A program made the position numbers and the translations under genes. From the NCBI GenBank assembly GCA_009776495.1, contig WRNS01000034.1, forward strand, positions 1-7,853: 7,853 nt of DNA, given 5' to 3'. How positions within the stretch are numbered: the first letter of the stretch is position 1; each line of letters begins with the position of its first letter. Shown piece by piece: positions 1-5,498 of this stretch. The notes under the pieces are model-generated. The model did no database searches. It was not told the DNA's origin and was given only the letters and a program-made list of their open reading frames with translations. This DNA is from Methanobrevibacter sp. (lineage in GTDB: Archaea > Methanobacteriota > Methanobacteria > Methanobacteriales > Methanobacteriaceae).

Positions 1-199
1 AAAAAAAAAAAACGAAACGAAAAAAAATCTAAATAAATATTGAAAATAATAATCTAAATAATAAAAAAAAAAAAAAAAATAAAATAAAAGATGTGATTAA
101 ACAAATACTTTTAAAAAATATCTGTTTTTATAATTTTAAAAATCAAAGATTGTCTAACAATAAAAAATCAAAGATTTTTCTTAGTCAAAAACAAGTTTC
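1..199. other. A-rich intergenic end of window
   Basis: No gene is visible. The + strand is strongly A-rich, with runs of 12 A at the very start and 17 A at 63-79. The motif AATCAAAGATT occurs twice, near 141 and 167; the second copy forms the hairpin noted separately. It reads as a T-rich downstream region of the minus-strand PadR gene. Confidence 0.6.
163..179 (-). terminator. Terminator-like hairpin after the PadR gene
   Basis: A perfect 7-bp inverted repeat (AAAAATC, loop of 3, GATTTTT) lies about 20 nt past the PadR stop codon. Read on the minus strand it ends in a T-rich run. Further along the same strand, 63-79 reads as 17 consecutive T. Oligo-T tracts are the main signal for intrinsic termination in archaea, so the hairpin plus T tracts plausibly end the PadR transcript. 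All stem pairs are A-T except one, so the hairpin itself is weak. Confidence 0.4.
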
Positions 200-757
200 T
201 TAATTTTTATCAAATTTTTCCAATTTTTCAATTGTTTTATCCGCCCATTTAACACACATTTGAAGATATTCTTCTTCAAAGTCGTATACCACATCAGGAT
301 AAATTCTATCATCACCAAATTCTATTTCAAAAAAATGGTTTGTAGCTTGATTTCCAATTTTTAAATCATTTAATAATTCCAAGCACTCTTTTTTAAAAGA
401 TTGAATAATATTTTTGTTTTCATTGATTGTGTTTCTTCCAGAAAAGAAAACTTTCATTAAAAAAACACTTTTTACTCTGAGTTGATCTTCTATATTAGCT
501 TCAATCAACCATTTTTTAAGTTCAGCTCCACCTTCTTCAGTGATGGTATACTCTTTCTTATTGGGTTTGCCTGTCTGAAATATAATATCAGATGAAACCC
601 ACTCTAATTTTTCCATTGATTTTAACTCATGATAAATTTGACTTCTTTGTGCTGGCCAAATATATCCAAACATAGACATGAAAACTTTATTTAAATCATA
701 TCCAGTCATCGGTCCGTTTAAATCTAAAAAACCTAATAATCCATGTTTTAATGACAT
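200..757 (-). CDS. PadR-family transcriptional regulator
   Basis: A 185-residue cytoplasmic DNA-binding regulator. Residues about 4-75 form the PadR winged helix: the N-terminal stretch KHGLLGFLDLNGPMTGYDL is typical of the family, the recognition-helix region is around SQIYHELKSMEK (39-50), and the wing is about 56-72 with GKPNKKEYTIT. Residues about 85-185 are helical and charged, as expected for the PadR/Vir C-terminal dimerisation region. Length is normal for the long PadR subfamily. The start is the ATG at 757. A GGGAG sits at 768-772, 10 nt upstream, which is further away than in the other genes of this window and lacks their GTGA core. PadR proteins usually repress a neighbouring gene and answer to a small molecule or stress. 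Here the nearest gene is the divergent membrane protein about 900 bp away, so the target is unknown; the gene on its other side lies outside the window. Family call is firm, role is not. Confidence 0.9.
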   Translation of the reverse strand: MSLKHGLLGFLDLNGPMTGYDLNKVFMSMFGYIWPAQRSQIYHELKSMEKLEWVSSDIIFQTGKPNKKEYTITEEGGAELKKWLIEANIEDQLRVKSVFLMKVFFSGRNTINENKNIIQSFKKECLELLNDLKIGNQATNHFFEIEFGDDRIYPDVVYDFEEEYLQMCVKWADKTIEKLEKFDKN

Positions 758-866
758 TTATATAATACTCCCAAATTTTAAATCGTATGTGTAAAATATT
801 AATTAAATTATTATAATTAACGACATTGAAAATAATATTGAATAAAAATTATAATTAAAAATACAT

Positions 867-926
867 TGAACAACATCTCTTAAATTGAATTTAAACTGAA
901 CAACATCCCTTAAATTGAAATTAAAC
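867..926. repeat. 30-bp direct tandem repeat, 2 copies
   Basis: Two abutting 30-bp copies, 867-896 and 897-926, each beginning TGAACAACAT and ending in TTAAAC. They differ at two positions (T/C and T/A). There is no spacer between them, so this is not a CRISPR array. It lies about 110 bp upstream of the PadR start. Confidence 0.85.
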
Positions 927-1247
927 TTGTTTAAAGCAAGTATAAAATTATTTTTATAAAAAATTATTTAAAGTTTTTAATGACGAAAACCATAGTTTTA
1001 TGAATTTGTAAAAAGTTTAATTGAACGACTATTCTATTAATGACATTACAAACTCAAAATAATATTTTAAAACTGATTATATATAAAGTTGACTATTTGC
1101 CTTTTAAATTGTTCTACAAAGTCTGACAAATAGCTAATAATAATATGAACATTCATTCTATTGATAAAACCGTTTATATTTATAATTAACCGCTTTTAAT
1201 GTCGAATTATATGTAATATTTAGAATATGAAATAATTTATATATAAA

Positions 1248-1277
1248 ATTCATGTCAATAAGATTCATGCCAATGAT
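1248..1277. repeat. 15-bp direct repeat, 2 copies
   Basis: Two adjacent 15-bp units, 1248-1262 and 1263-1277, both starting ATTCATG and sharing CAAT; the second copy has diverged at its end. A TATA-like run (TTTATATATAAA) lies just before the first copy. No gene follows it closely on the + strand, so its meaning is unclear. Confidence 0.6.
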
Positions 1278-1396
1278 TTATAATAATTTCAAACTTTAGT
1301 AGTAAATTTTTAAAAAATTTTTAAAAAAAATCAAATTTTTTATAGAATTATGTTTAATATGTTGTAAAAATTTTTTATGAATTTTTTTAAAAAAAA

Positions 1397-1530
1397 ATGC
1401 TAATTTAAGAATAAAAAAATGCTAATTTTAAGAATAAAAAAAATACTAATTTAAGAATAAAAAAATGCTAATTTTAAGAATAAAAAAAATATTAATTTTA
1501 TGAATAAAAAAATGCTAATTTTAAGAATAG
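1397..1530. repeat. Higher-order tandem repeat, ~46-bp dimer of 22/24-bp units
   Basis: Six units with the core ATGCTAATTTTAAGAATA followed by an A run start at 1397, 1419, 1443, 1465, 1489 and 1512. Unit lengths are 22, 24, 22, 24, 23 and a partial. The 22-bp units carry TAATTTAAG and the 24-bp units TAATTTTAAG. The alternation gives a 46-bp superunit repeated about 2.8 times. The third and fifth units have ATAC and ATAT in place of ATGC. The array ends about 50 bp before the TATA box of the 1662 gene. The nested period suggests that a two-unit block was duplicated after the monomers had diverged. Confidence 0.85.
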
Positions 1531-1578
1531 TATCATGTTTAAATATGATTTAAAATAAAGTGATGATAGTAAATAGTT

Positions 1579-1587
1579 TTTATATAA
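1579..1587 (+). promoter_or_regulatory. Archaeal TATA box (box A) for the 1662 gene
   Basis: TTTATATAA matches the archaeal box A consensus well. With the usual distance of about 25 nt, transcription should start near 1608-1612, giving a leader of about 50 nt that contains the hairpin at 1627-1646 and the RBS. Confidence 0.6.
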
Positions 1588-1626
1588 AAATTTAAAATAA
1601 AAAGAACTTTGACTATATTTAATTAA

Positions 1627-1646
1627 TAGCTTTGGGCAAAAAGCTA
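1627..1646 (+). promoter_or_regulatory. 5'-leader hairpin before the RBS of the 1662 gene
   Basis: TAGCTTT (1627-1633) and AAAGCTA (1640-1646) form a perfect 7-bp stem with the loop GGGCAA. Flanking AATT on both sides could extend it past a two-base bulge. It ends 4 nt before the GGAGTGAT ribosome binding site, so folding or unfolding could affect translation. The stem would also bury the upstream in-frame TTG at 1632, which argues against that codon as the start. A regulatory role is inference; no known riboswitch is recognised. Confidence 0.4.
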
Positions 1647-1661
1647 AATTGGAGTGATAAG

Positions 1662-2042
1662 ATGGTTGGTGATGAGGATATATATGTAGTTGGTAAAGCA
1701 ATAGATGTTAAATGGACACTTGTGCTCATTGGTTTTATTCTAGCTGTTTTAGTTAAAGCATTTATGGGATCTTTGGAATTTTTAGGATTACTAATTGTTG
1801 GTTTTTTAGTAGGATTTGTTGCAAAACAAGGAGCACTGGGTGGAATGATTAATGCAGCTATTGCTGGTGCCTTAGGCGGAATCATTGGAGCAATAATTAT
1901 AATAATGTTTGGAGCATTATTAGGACTAGTTGGCTTTATTATTTTTGGAATAAGTGGTTTCCTTATTATAATATTCTATCTAATCTACTATGGAATAATC
2001 ATGGGTATTGCAGGTGCTATTGGTGGAATTTTAGCTAAGTGA
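1662..2042 (+). CDS. Small glycine-rich multi-pass membrane protein (DUF5518-like)
   Basis: A 126-residue integral membrane protein of unknown function. After a short acidic N-terminus (MVGDEDIYVVGKA) come hydrophobic segments at about 18-35, 38-54, 58-82, 84-104 and 101-122, rich in small residues (AGALGGIIGAI, GIAGAIGGILAK), which suggests tightly packed helices. The ATG at 1662 is chosen because GGAGTGAT lies at 1651-1658, with the GTGA core 4 nt from the ATG as in neighbouring genes. An in-frame TTG at 1632 would add 10 residues but has no RBS and lies in a hairpin. The next gene (2594-2959) is a paralogue: 26 of 61 residues are identical in an ungapped hand alignment of the N-terminal part, and 15 of 22 at the C-terminus. 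It resembles the small methanogen membrane proteins grouped as DUF5518; that family name is from memory. It has its own TATA box and a terminator hairpin at the stop codon. Confidence 0.8.
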   Translation: MVGDEDIYVVGKAIDVKWTLVLIGFILAVLVKAFMGSLEFLGLLIVGFLVGFVAKQGALGGMINAAIAGALGGIIGAIIIIMFGALLGLVGFIIFGISGFLIIIFYLIYYGIIMGIAGAIGGILAK

Positions 2043-2070
2043 GAGATAAGTTGTTTTTCCAACTTTCTCA
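2040..2070 (+). terminator. Terminator hairpin starting at the stop codon
   Basis: AAGTTG (2048-2053) pairs with CAACTT (2060-2065) around a T-rich loop. TGAGA (2040-2044) pairs with TCTCA (2066-2070), with GAT bulged on one side. The outer stem uses the TGA stop codon itself. T-rich sequence (TTTAATTATTTT) follows. This should end the transcript of the 1662 gene, so the paralogue downstream relies on its own promoter. Confidence 0.6.
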
Positions 2071-2125
2071 TTTAATTATTTTCCCATTTAATTTTAAAAA
2101 AAAATATTTTGAGAATTTTTTAATG

Positions 2126-2297
2126 TTTTATAAAGAAATTTAAATTTTAAAAGAATTAGAAATTTTATAAAGAAATTTAAATTTTTAAAGAATTAGAAAT
2201 TTTTTAAAGAAAATTAAATTTTAAAAAGTTTTCATTTCAACTTTAGATACTAGAATTTAAAATTTTATAAAGAATTTGAAATTTTAAAAAATTTTTA
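2126..2297. repeat. 37-bp tandem repeat, 3 copies plus a dispersed copy
   Basis: Units begin with TTTTATAAAG at 2126 and 2163 and with TTTTTTAAAG at 2200, a period of exactly 37 bp. The third copy decays after about 28 bp. A further copy starts at 2263. The units share AAATTTAAATTTT and AGAATTAGAAA blocks. The sequence is almost only A and T, so exact ends are uncertain. Confidence 0.75.
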
Positions 2298-2469
2298 TAT
2301 TAAACATATGATACTAGAATTTTAATGAAGTTTTATTTACAAATAATGATGATATTTTTCATTTTATTATTCAAAAATTAATAAAAAATCATAAATCTTA
2401 TAATAAACATGAAAGAAATATTATCTTTAAAAAAAGGGTAAAAAACTTAATAAAAAATGATATTTTATT

Positions 2470-2525
2470 AACAGAGTTATTTAATTAACAGAGTTATTTA
2501 ATTAATAGAGTTATTTAATTAATAG
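2470..2525. repeat. 17-bp tandem repeat, 3.3 copies
   Basis: AACAGAGTTATTTAATT occupies 2470-2486 and 2487-2503 exactly, and 2504-2520 with one change (C to T), followed by the first five bases of a fourth copy. It ends about 15 bp before the TATA box of the 2594 gene. An upstream regulatory array or simple replication slippage are both possible. Confidence 0.9.
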
Positions 2526-2540
2526 AAAAAAATAAAAAAA

Positions 2541-2548
2541 TTTATATC
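2541..2548 (+). promoter_or_regulatory. TATA box for the 2594 gene
   Basis: TTTATATC preceded by an A-rich stretch fits archaeal box A. Predicted transcription start is near 2570, which gives a leader of about 25 nt containing the GTGA at 2585-2588. Confidence 0.55.
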
Positions 2549-2593
2549 GATGAATATAAAATTGTTTCAATTAAGAGAGTTAATGTGATTTGA

Positions 2594-2959
2594 ATGATAG
2601 TAAAATTTGGACCAATAATTATAGGAATAATTCTAGCTTTATTAGTTAAAATGCTAATGGCTCCTTTTGATCTAATAGGATTGATAGTTGTAGGTTTAGT
2701 TGTAGGATACATGGTTGCTGATGGAGCAGTCAGTGGATTAGTTAATTCTGTTATTGTTGGAATTATAGAAGGTATAGTTGGAGTACTTATATATGCTTTT
2801 ACGAATTCTTATACAAGTGTTCAGTCTTTCATAATATATGAGCTTAGTGCTTATACACCTATGACAGATTTAAATGTTATAATATATTACTTAATTTATT
2901 TATGCGTGATTATGGGAATAAGTGGAGCTATTGGTGGAGTACTTAATAAAGGTAGATGA
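2594..2959 (+). CDS. Small multi-pass membrane protein, paralogue of the 1662 gene (DUF5518-like)
   Basis: A 121-residue integral membrane protein of unknown function. Hydrophobic helices are at about 4-22, 27-43, 48-69 and 94-117. Shared with the 1662 product are the VKxxxxxIGxILAxLVK start of the first helix, the GLxxVGxxVG second helix, and a nearly identical last helix (YLIY, then IMGISGAIGGVL). The middle differs: residues about 70-93 (TNSYTSVQSFIIYELSAYTP) are more polar, where the paralogue is hydrophobic and glycine-rich, so the two may differ in loop or topology. It also lacks the paralogue's 13-15 residue acidic N-terminus. The ATG at 2594 has GTGA at 2585-2588, 5 nt away. It is transcribed from its own TATA box and lies 125 bp before fen on the same strand, too far for overlap but close enough for possible read-through. 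Assignment to DUF5518 is from memory of the family. Confidence 0.78.
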   Translation: MIVKFGPIIIGIILALLVKMLMAPFDLIGLIVVGLVVGYMVADGAVSGLVNSVIVGIIEGIVGVLIYAFTNSYTSVQSFIIYELSAYTPMTDLNVIIYYLIYLCVIMGISGAIGGVLNKGR

Positions 2960-3001
2960 AAATAGCTAATAACTTTTAAAAAACCAGAATTTAATACTGG
3001 A

Positions 3002-3009
3002 TTATATAT
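3002..3009 (+). promoter_or_regulatory. Possible TATA box for fen
   Basis: TTATATAT lies about 75 nt before the fen start and would give a leader of about 50 nt. TCTATAAATA near 3020 is an alternative. In DNA this AT-rich the choice is uncertain. Confidence 0.3.
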
Positions 3010-3084
3010 CACATTTAAATTCTATAAATAATTTTGATAAAAAATGATTTTTTATAGAAAATAAATATTTATTTAGGTGAAACA

Positions 3085-4071
3085 ATGGGAGTCAAATTTA
3101 AAGACATAGTATCTCCTGAAAAAATCAGTTTAAATGATTTAAATGGAAAAATAATAGCTATTGATGGAGCCAATACACTTTATCAATTTTTATCAAGTAT
3201 TCGTCAAAGGGATGGAACTCCACTAATGGATAACTCAGGAAATGTCACATCTCATTTAAGTGGGATTCTTTATAGAACTTCATCTATTATTGAAAAAGGA
3301 GTTAAGCCAATTTATATTTTTGATGGAAAACCTTCTGAATTTAAAGCAGAAACAGTTGCAGAAAGAAGAATTTTCAGAGAAGAAGCAGAGAAAAAATGGA
3401 AAAATGCCATGGAAGAAGGTGACATGGAAGCTGCGAGAAAATTTGCAACAAGATCATCAAGAATGTCTCCATACATTATTGACTCCTCAAAAAAGCTATT
3501 GGATATTATGGGAATTCCTTATGTTCAGTCTTTTGGAGAAGGTGAAGCTCAAGCTTCTTACATGGTAGCACATGGCGATGCATGGGCAGTAGCTTCTCAA
3601 GATTATGATTGTTTATTGTTTGGTTCTCCAAGAATCATTAGAAATTTAACATTCAGTGGAAATTTAGCTAATTTAGAATATTTAGAACTGAAAAAAGTTT
3701 TAAATGAACTTGAACTTGAGCAAGAACAATTAATTGATGTTGCATTAATGGTTGGTACCGATTTCAATCAGGGTTTAAAAGGAGTTGGAGCAAAAACAGG
3801 TTTGAAAATAGCTAAAACCTCAAGTTTAGAACAATATTTAAAAGAAAAAAAGACTGATTTAGGTTTAGCTACTGATGATCTTAGGAATATATTTTTAAAC
3901 CCTGAAATAAATAAAAACTATGATTTAAAATGGAAATCTGTTGACAAAGATAAAATCATAGACTTTATGTGTTTAAATCACGATTTTTCAGAGAAAAGAG
4001 TATTGGCTGCCGTTGAAAAAATGGAAAAGTTAAAAACAACTCAAAAAAGCCTTACTGATTGGTTTAACTAA
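3085..4071 (+). CDS. fen: Flap endonuclease 1 (FEN-1)
   Basis: A structure-specific 5'-flap endonuclease/5'-3' exonuclease that trims displaced flaps during Okazaki-fragment maturation and long-patch base-excision repair, acting with PCNA on DNA. It is 328 residues, the usual archaeal length. The N-region begins MGVKFKDI (the mature N-terminal Gly-Val region contacts DNA). Metal-site acids are visible at D27 (IAIDGAN), D80 (IFDGKP), E152 and E154 (GEGEAQASY), D173 and D175 (SQDYDCLLFG) and D226 (GTDFNQG). The helix-hairpin-helix/H2TH region follows at about 224-245 with GVGAKTG. The C-terminus QKSLTDWF (320-327) is a textbook PIP box (QxxLxxWF) for PCNA. All key residues are present, so it should be active. 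The ATG at 3085 is preceded by GGTGA at 3076-3080. It is probably transcribed alone, since T-rich repeats follow and the next genes are convergent. Confidence 0.98.
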   Translation: MGVKFKDIVSPEKISLNDLNGKIIAIDGANTLYQFLSSIRQRDGTPLMDNSGNVTSHLSGILYRTSSIIEKGVKPIYIFDGKPSEFKAETVAERRIFREEAEKKWKNAMEEGDMEAARKFATRSSRMSPYIIDSSKKLLDIMGIPYVQSFGEGEAQASYMVAHGDAWAVASQDYDCLLFGSPRIIRNLTFSGNLANLEYLELKKVLNELELEQEQLIDVALMVGTDFNQGLKGVGAKTGLKIAKTSSLEQYLKEKKTDLGLATDDLRNIFLNPEINKNYDLKWKSVDKDKIIDFMCLNHDFSEKRVLAAVEKMEKLKTTQKSLTDWFN

Positions 4072-4139
4072 TAAATTTATCAAATGAACTATTTTAATTT
4101 TACTTCATCATATATTTAATTAATTTAAATAAGACAAAA

Positions 4140-4200
4140 TTTACTATTTTTAAGCTTTACTATTTTTAAGTTTTTACTATTTTTAAGCTTGATTTTACTA
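4140..4200 (+). repeat. T-rich ~16-bp repeat downstream of fen, possible termination zone
   Basis: TTTACTATTTTTAAG occurs at 4140, 4156 and 4173, with a partial fourth copy at about 4194. Two copies end in C, giving AAGCTT. Each unit carries a run of five T, so the array offers several oligo-T termination sites after fen. The terminator role is inferred. Confidence 0.65.
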
Positions 4201-4393
4201 TGTCTCCTAAAAGAATTATTTTTATCTGATTTTAAGAGAAATCATAACTTATTCTATTATTTGTTATAATAAAACTGTTTTTTCAAGTCAAAAAAAAGTT
4301 ATTAAATATCAAAAAATTTCCTGTAGAAAAAAAAATTATGGAAAAATTAAAGAAAATTCTTATTAAATGTATTAAGCATGGAAAAAAAAGTTA

Positions 4394-4442
4394 AGGATTC
4401 TCATCTCTCAAAAATAAAGGTTTCTTTATTTTTGAAAATCCT
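4394..4442. other. Long hairpin in the convergent gap
   Basis: The inner stem TCAAAAATAAAG (4408-4419) pairs perfectly with CTTTATTTTTGA (4424-4435) around the loop GTTT. An outer stem AGGATT (4394-4399) pairs with AATCCT (4437-4442), leaving an 8-nt internal loop on one side and one base on the other. That is 18 bp in all, the strongest dyad in the gap. It could be part of a structured RNA, a bidirectional terminator, or the remains of an inverted repeat. A smaller hairpin GATTTT/AAAATC (4486-4500) and a CCAT/ATGG dyad (4509-4520) follow. Confidence 0.5.
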
Positions 4443-4540
4443 AGTGTATGAATAATAATGGAATTAAGCATTAGTTAACAGTACTGATTTTTATAAAATC
4501 TTAGCTATCCATAATAATGGCGAATATATGGAGAAAATTA

Positions 4541-4568
4541 CGAGGTGATATTATATAATTTACTCTCG
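4541..4568 (+). promoter_or_regulatory. Orphan Shine-Dalgarno sequence inside a small dyad
   Basis: GAGGTGAT (4542-4549) is fully complementary to the conserved archaeal 16S 3' end, a better match than any real gene here has. Yet the codon at the expected distance is ATA followed at once by TAA, and the next ATG (4586) is too far away. CGAG (4541-4544) can pair with CTCG (4565-4568), with a few more pairs inside, so the GAGGTGAT may instead be one arm of a hairpin. Confidence 0.4.
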
Positions 4569-4774
4569 AACATAGCTACTATTCAATGTTTAATTCAGTT
4601 TTTTTCTTGAATAATCTACTTAGATTCAGATTTTTCCCATTCATAACCCAATCTTTATTAAATATCAAATATCTTTGCTAAAAAAACTATTAATTAAGTT
4701 TATAAAAAAATTTAGTAATAACTAGTAATTTAAATGAATTTTTAACAACCTAGTTTGCTAATAAAAAATCTTGG

Positions 4775-4822
4775 TAAGATATAAAACCCATAGAATTTGT
4801 TGGATTTTATCCCAATATCTTA
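4775..4822. other. Interrupted hairpin
   Basis: TAAGATAT (4775-4782) pairs with ATATCTTA (4815-4822). Inside it, ATAAAA-CC can pair with GG-TTTTAT with one mismatch, leaving a loop of about 12 nt. The function is unknown. On either strand it would be a stable local fold for such AT-rich DNA. Confidence 0.45.
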
Positions 4823-4908
4823 ATTTACAAAATATATGATTAACTACTAACTTAATTGCTAAATAATCAAAATTAAAGTTTTAAATAACTTTTAAACAAT
4901 TACTATGT

Positions 4909-4946
4909 GTTATTAGATATTTTTTTTGTTATTAGATATTTTTTTC
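4909..4946. repeat. 19-bp tandem duplication with T runs
   Basis: GTTATTAGATAT followed by seven or eight T occurs twice in direct succession, from 4909 and from 4928. On the + strand the T runs could end any transcript arising in the gap. Confidence 0.7.
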
Positions 4947-5104
4947 TTCTCTCTTACTCTCCAAATAAAGAGGGTCATTGTTTTTTAACATCCGAATTAA
5001 GAATATATCAGTGAAATATCAGTGAAAAGCAAATAAATGGTGGTTATTACAACTTTTCTTAAATATCAATTGTGTATTATTCAAAAAAATTCTTCAAAAC
5101 AATT

Positions 5105-5160
5105 CAGATATATAGCTATCTGATTCACCAAAATATATTTTGTTAGAACGTATATATAAA
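5105..5160 (-). promoter_or_regulatory. Orphan promoter-like element on the minus strand
   Basis: Reading leftwards, TTTATATATA (5160 to 5151) is a strong box A. It is followed by GGTGA (5129 to 5125) and then a CAGATA/TATCTG dyad with a 6-nt loop (5105-5110 and 5117-5122). Five nt after GTGA, where the other genes have ATG, stands ATA (5119 to 5117). The frame from there stops after 12 codons. It may mark a decayed gene or the start of a non-coding RNA. Confidence 0.35.
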
Positions 5161-5391
5161 TTTTTATAAAAATCTCTTGAAAATAATTAATTATAATAGA
5201 CAAAACCAAAAAAATAAATTATACTAATCTTAAAAAAATTCCAAGATAAATGGATAATACTTAAAAATAAAATGTATTTTAATAATAAAAAAGAATAAAA
5301 AAGTTCAACATGAAAATAAAAACCGTATTATTCCGATAAATAATAATTCTGTAAAAATTTTAAAAAACATTAACTTATTATTTCATAGAAA

Positions 5392-5427
5392 AAATTCTAC
5401 TTGACAATATTTTATCGAATAGAATTT
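5392..5427. other. 8-bp inverted repeat
   Basis: AAATTCTA (5392-5399) and TAGAATTT (5420-5427) are perfect inverted copies around a 20-nt loop. The role is unknown. It lies between the ends of the convergent genes. Confidence 0.4.
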
Positions 5428-5441
5428 ATTCATAATTATCA

Positions 5442-5470
5442 TTTTTTGATGATATTATTTCATCCAAAAA
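5442..5470. terminator. Possible bidirectional terminator hairpin
   Basis: TTTTT-T-GATGA (5442-5452) pairs with TCATC-C-AAAAA (5460-5470) with a single mismatch and a 7-nt loop. The outer stem gives a T run at one end on each strand. It lies about 130 nt past the stop of the DUF2119-like gene and could end that transcript or one from the other direction. Confidence 0.35.
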
Positions 5471-5498
5471 TTTGAACTAAATTGATAATATTCTTTTT

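Larger units (their letters stand above)
758..1661. other. Gene-free divergent intergenic region with tandem repeats
   Basis: About 0.9 kb between the divergent PadR and membrane-protein genes. I see no ORF with a start, an RBS and coding character. It contains three separate tandem repeats (867-926, 1248-1277, 1397-1530), long A and T runs around 1308-1396, a possible 7-bp stem CTATTTG/CAAATAG at 1093-1099 and 1127-1133, and at its right end the TATA box and leader of the 1662 gene. No clear PadR-type operator (a short spaced palindrome next to the PadR start) could be picked out from the AT-rich background. Confidence 0.6.
2071..2593. other. Repeat-rich spacer between the paralogous membrane-protein genes
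   Basis: No gene is seen in this stretch of about 520 bp. It contains the 37-bp repeats (2126-2297), the word GATACTAGAATTT twice (2246 and 2310), the 17-bp triple repeat (2470-2525), and the TATA box and RBS of the next gene. Confidence 0.6.

Noticed and set aside
867..926. Two 30-bp repeats as a possible CRISPR remnant
   Set aside because: The units abut with no spacer, and no cas gene is in the window.
1397..1530. Regular short repeats as a CRISPR array
   Set aside because: Units are contiguous with no unique spacers; it is a plain tandem repeat.
1558..1570. GTGATGA resembling a box C of a C/D guide RNA (also TGATGA near 2347 and 5448)
   Set aside because: No box D (CTGA) or C'/D' motifs lie at a suitable distance.
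1498..1885. Minus-strand reading frames over the first membrane-protein gene and its upstream repeats
   Set aside because: They are low-complexity or antisense to a well-supported gene, with no RBS.
3260..3568. A 102-codon frame inside fen
   Set aside because: It is a shifted-frame shadow of the clearly coding fen sequence.
4248..4394. A 49-codon open frame ending in a basic 18-residue peptide from ATG 4338 (MEKLKKILIKCIKHGKKS)
   Set aside because: No RBS before the ATG and no start codon earlier in the frame; stop-free runs of this length are expected by chance in 1.5 kb of such AT-rich DNA. The amphipathic look of the peptide is the only point in its favour.
4394..4442. The long hairpin as an inverted terminal repeat of an insertion sequence or MITE
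   Set aside because: The arms are adjacent rather than at the ends of an element, and no target-site duplication or transposase is visible.
4561..4580. TTCGAG on the minus strand as a tRNA T-loop
   Set aside because: The flanking bases do not form a T stem and no other tRNA arms are present.
4577..4677. Minus-strand open stretch ending in NLSRLFKKKTELNIE
   Set aside because: It reads like protein, but the frame upstream is full of stops, there is no start signal and no family was recognised.
4586..4681. 31-codon frame starting MFNSVFFLNNLL, downstream of the orphan Shine-Dalgarno sequence
   Set aside because: The ATG is about 37 nt from the SD, too far for use, and the translation resembles T-rich random sequence.
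5037..5123. 28-codon plus-strand ORF starting MVVITTFLKYQL
   Set aside because: GTGA is about 11 nt away, no promoter is seen, and the length is within chance.
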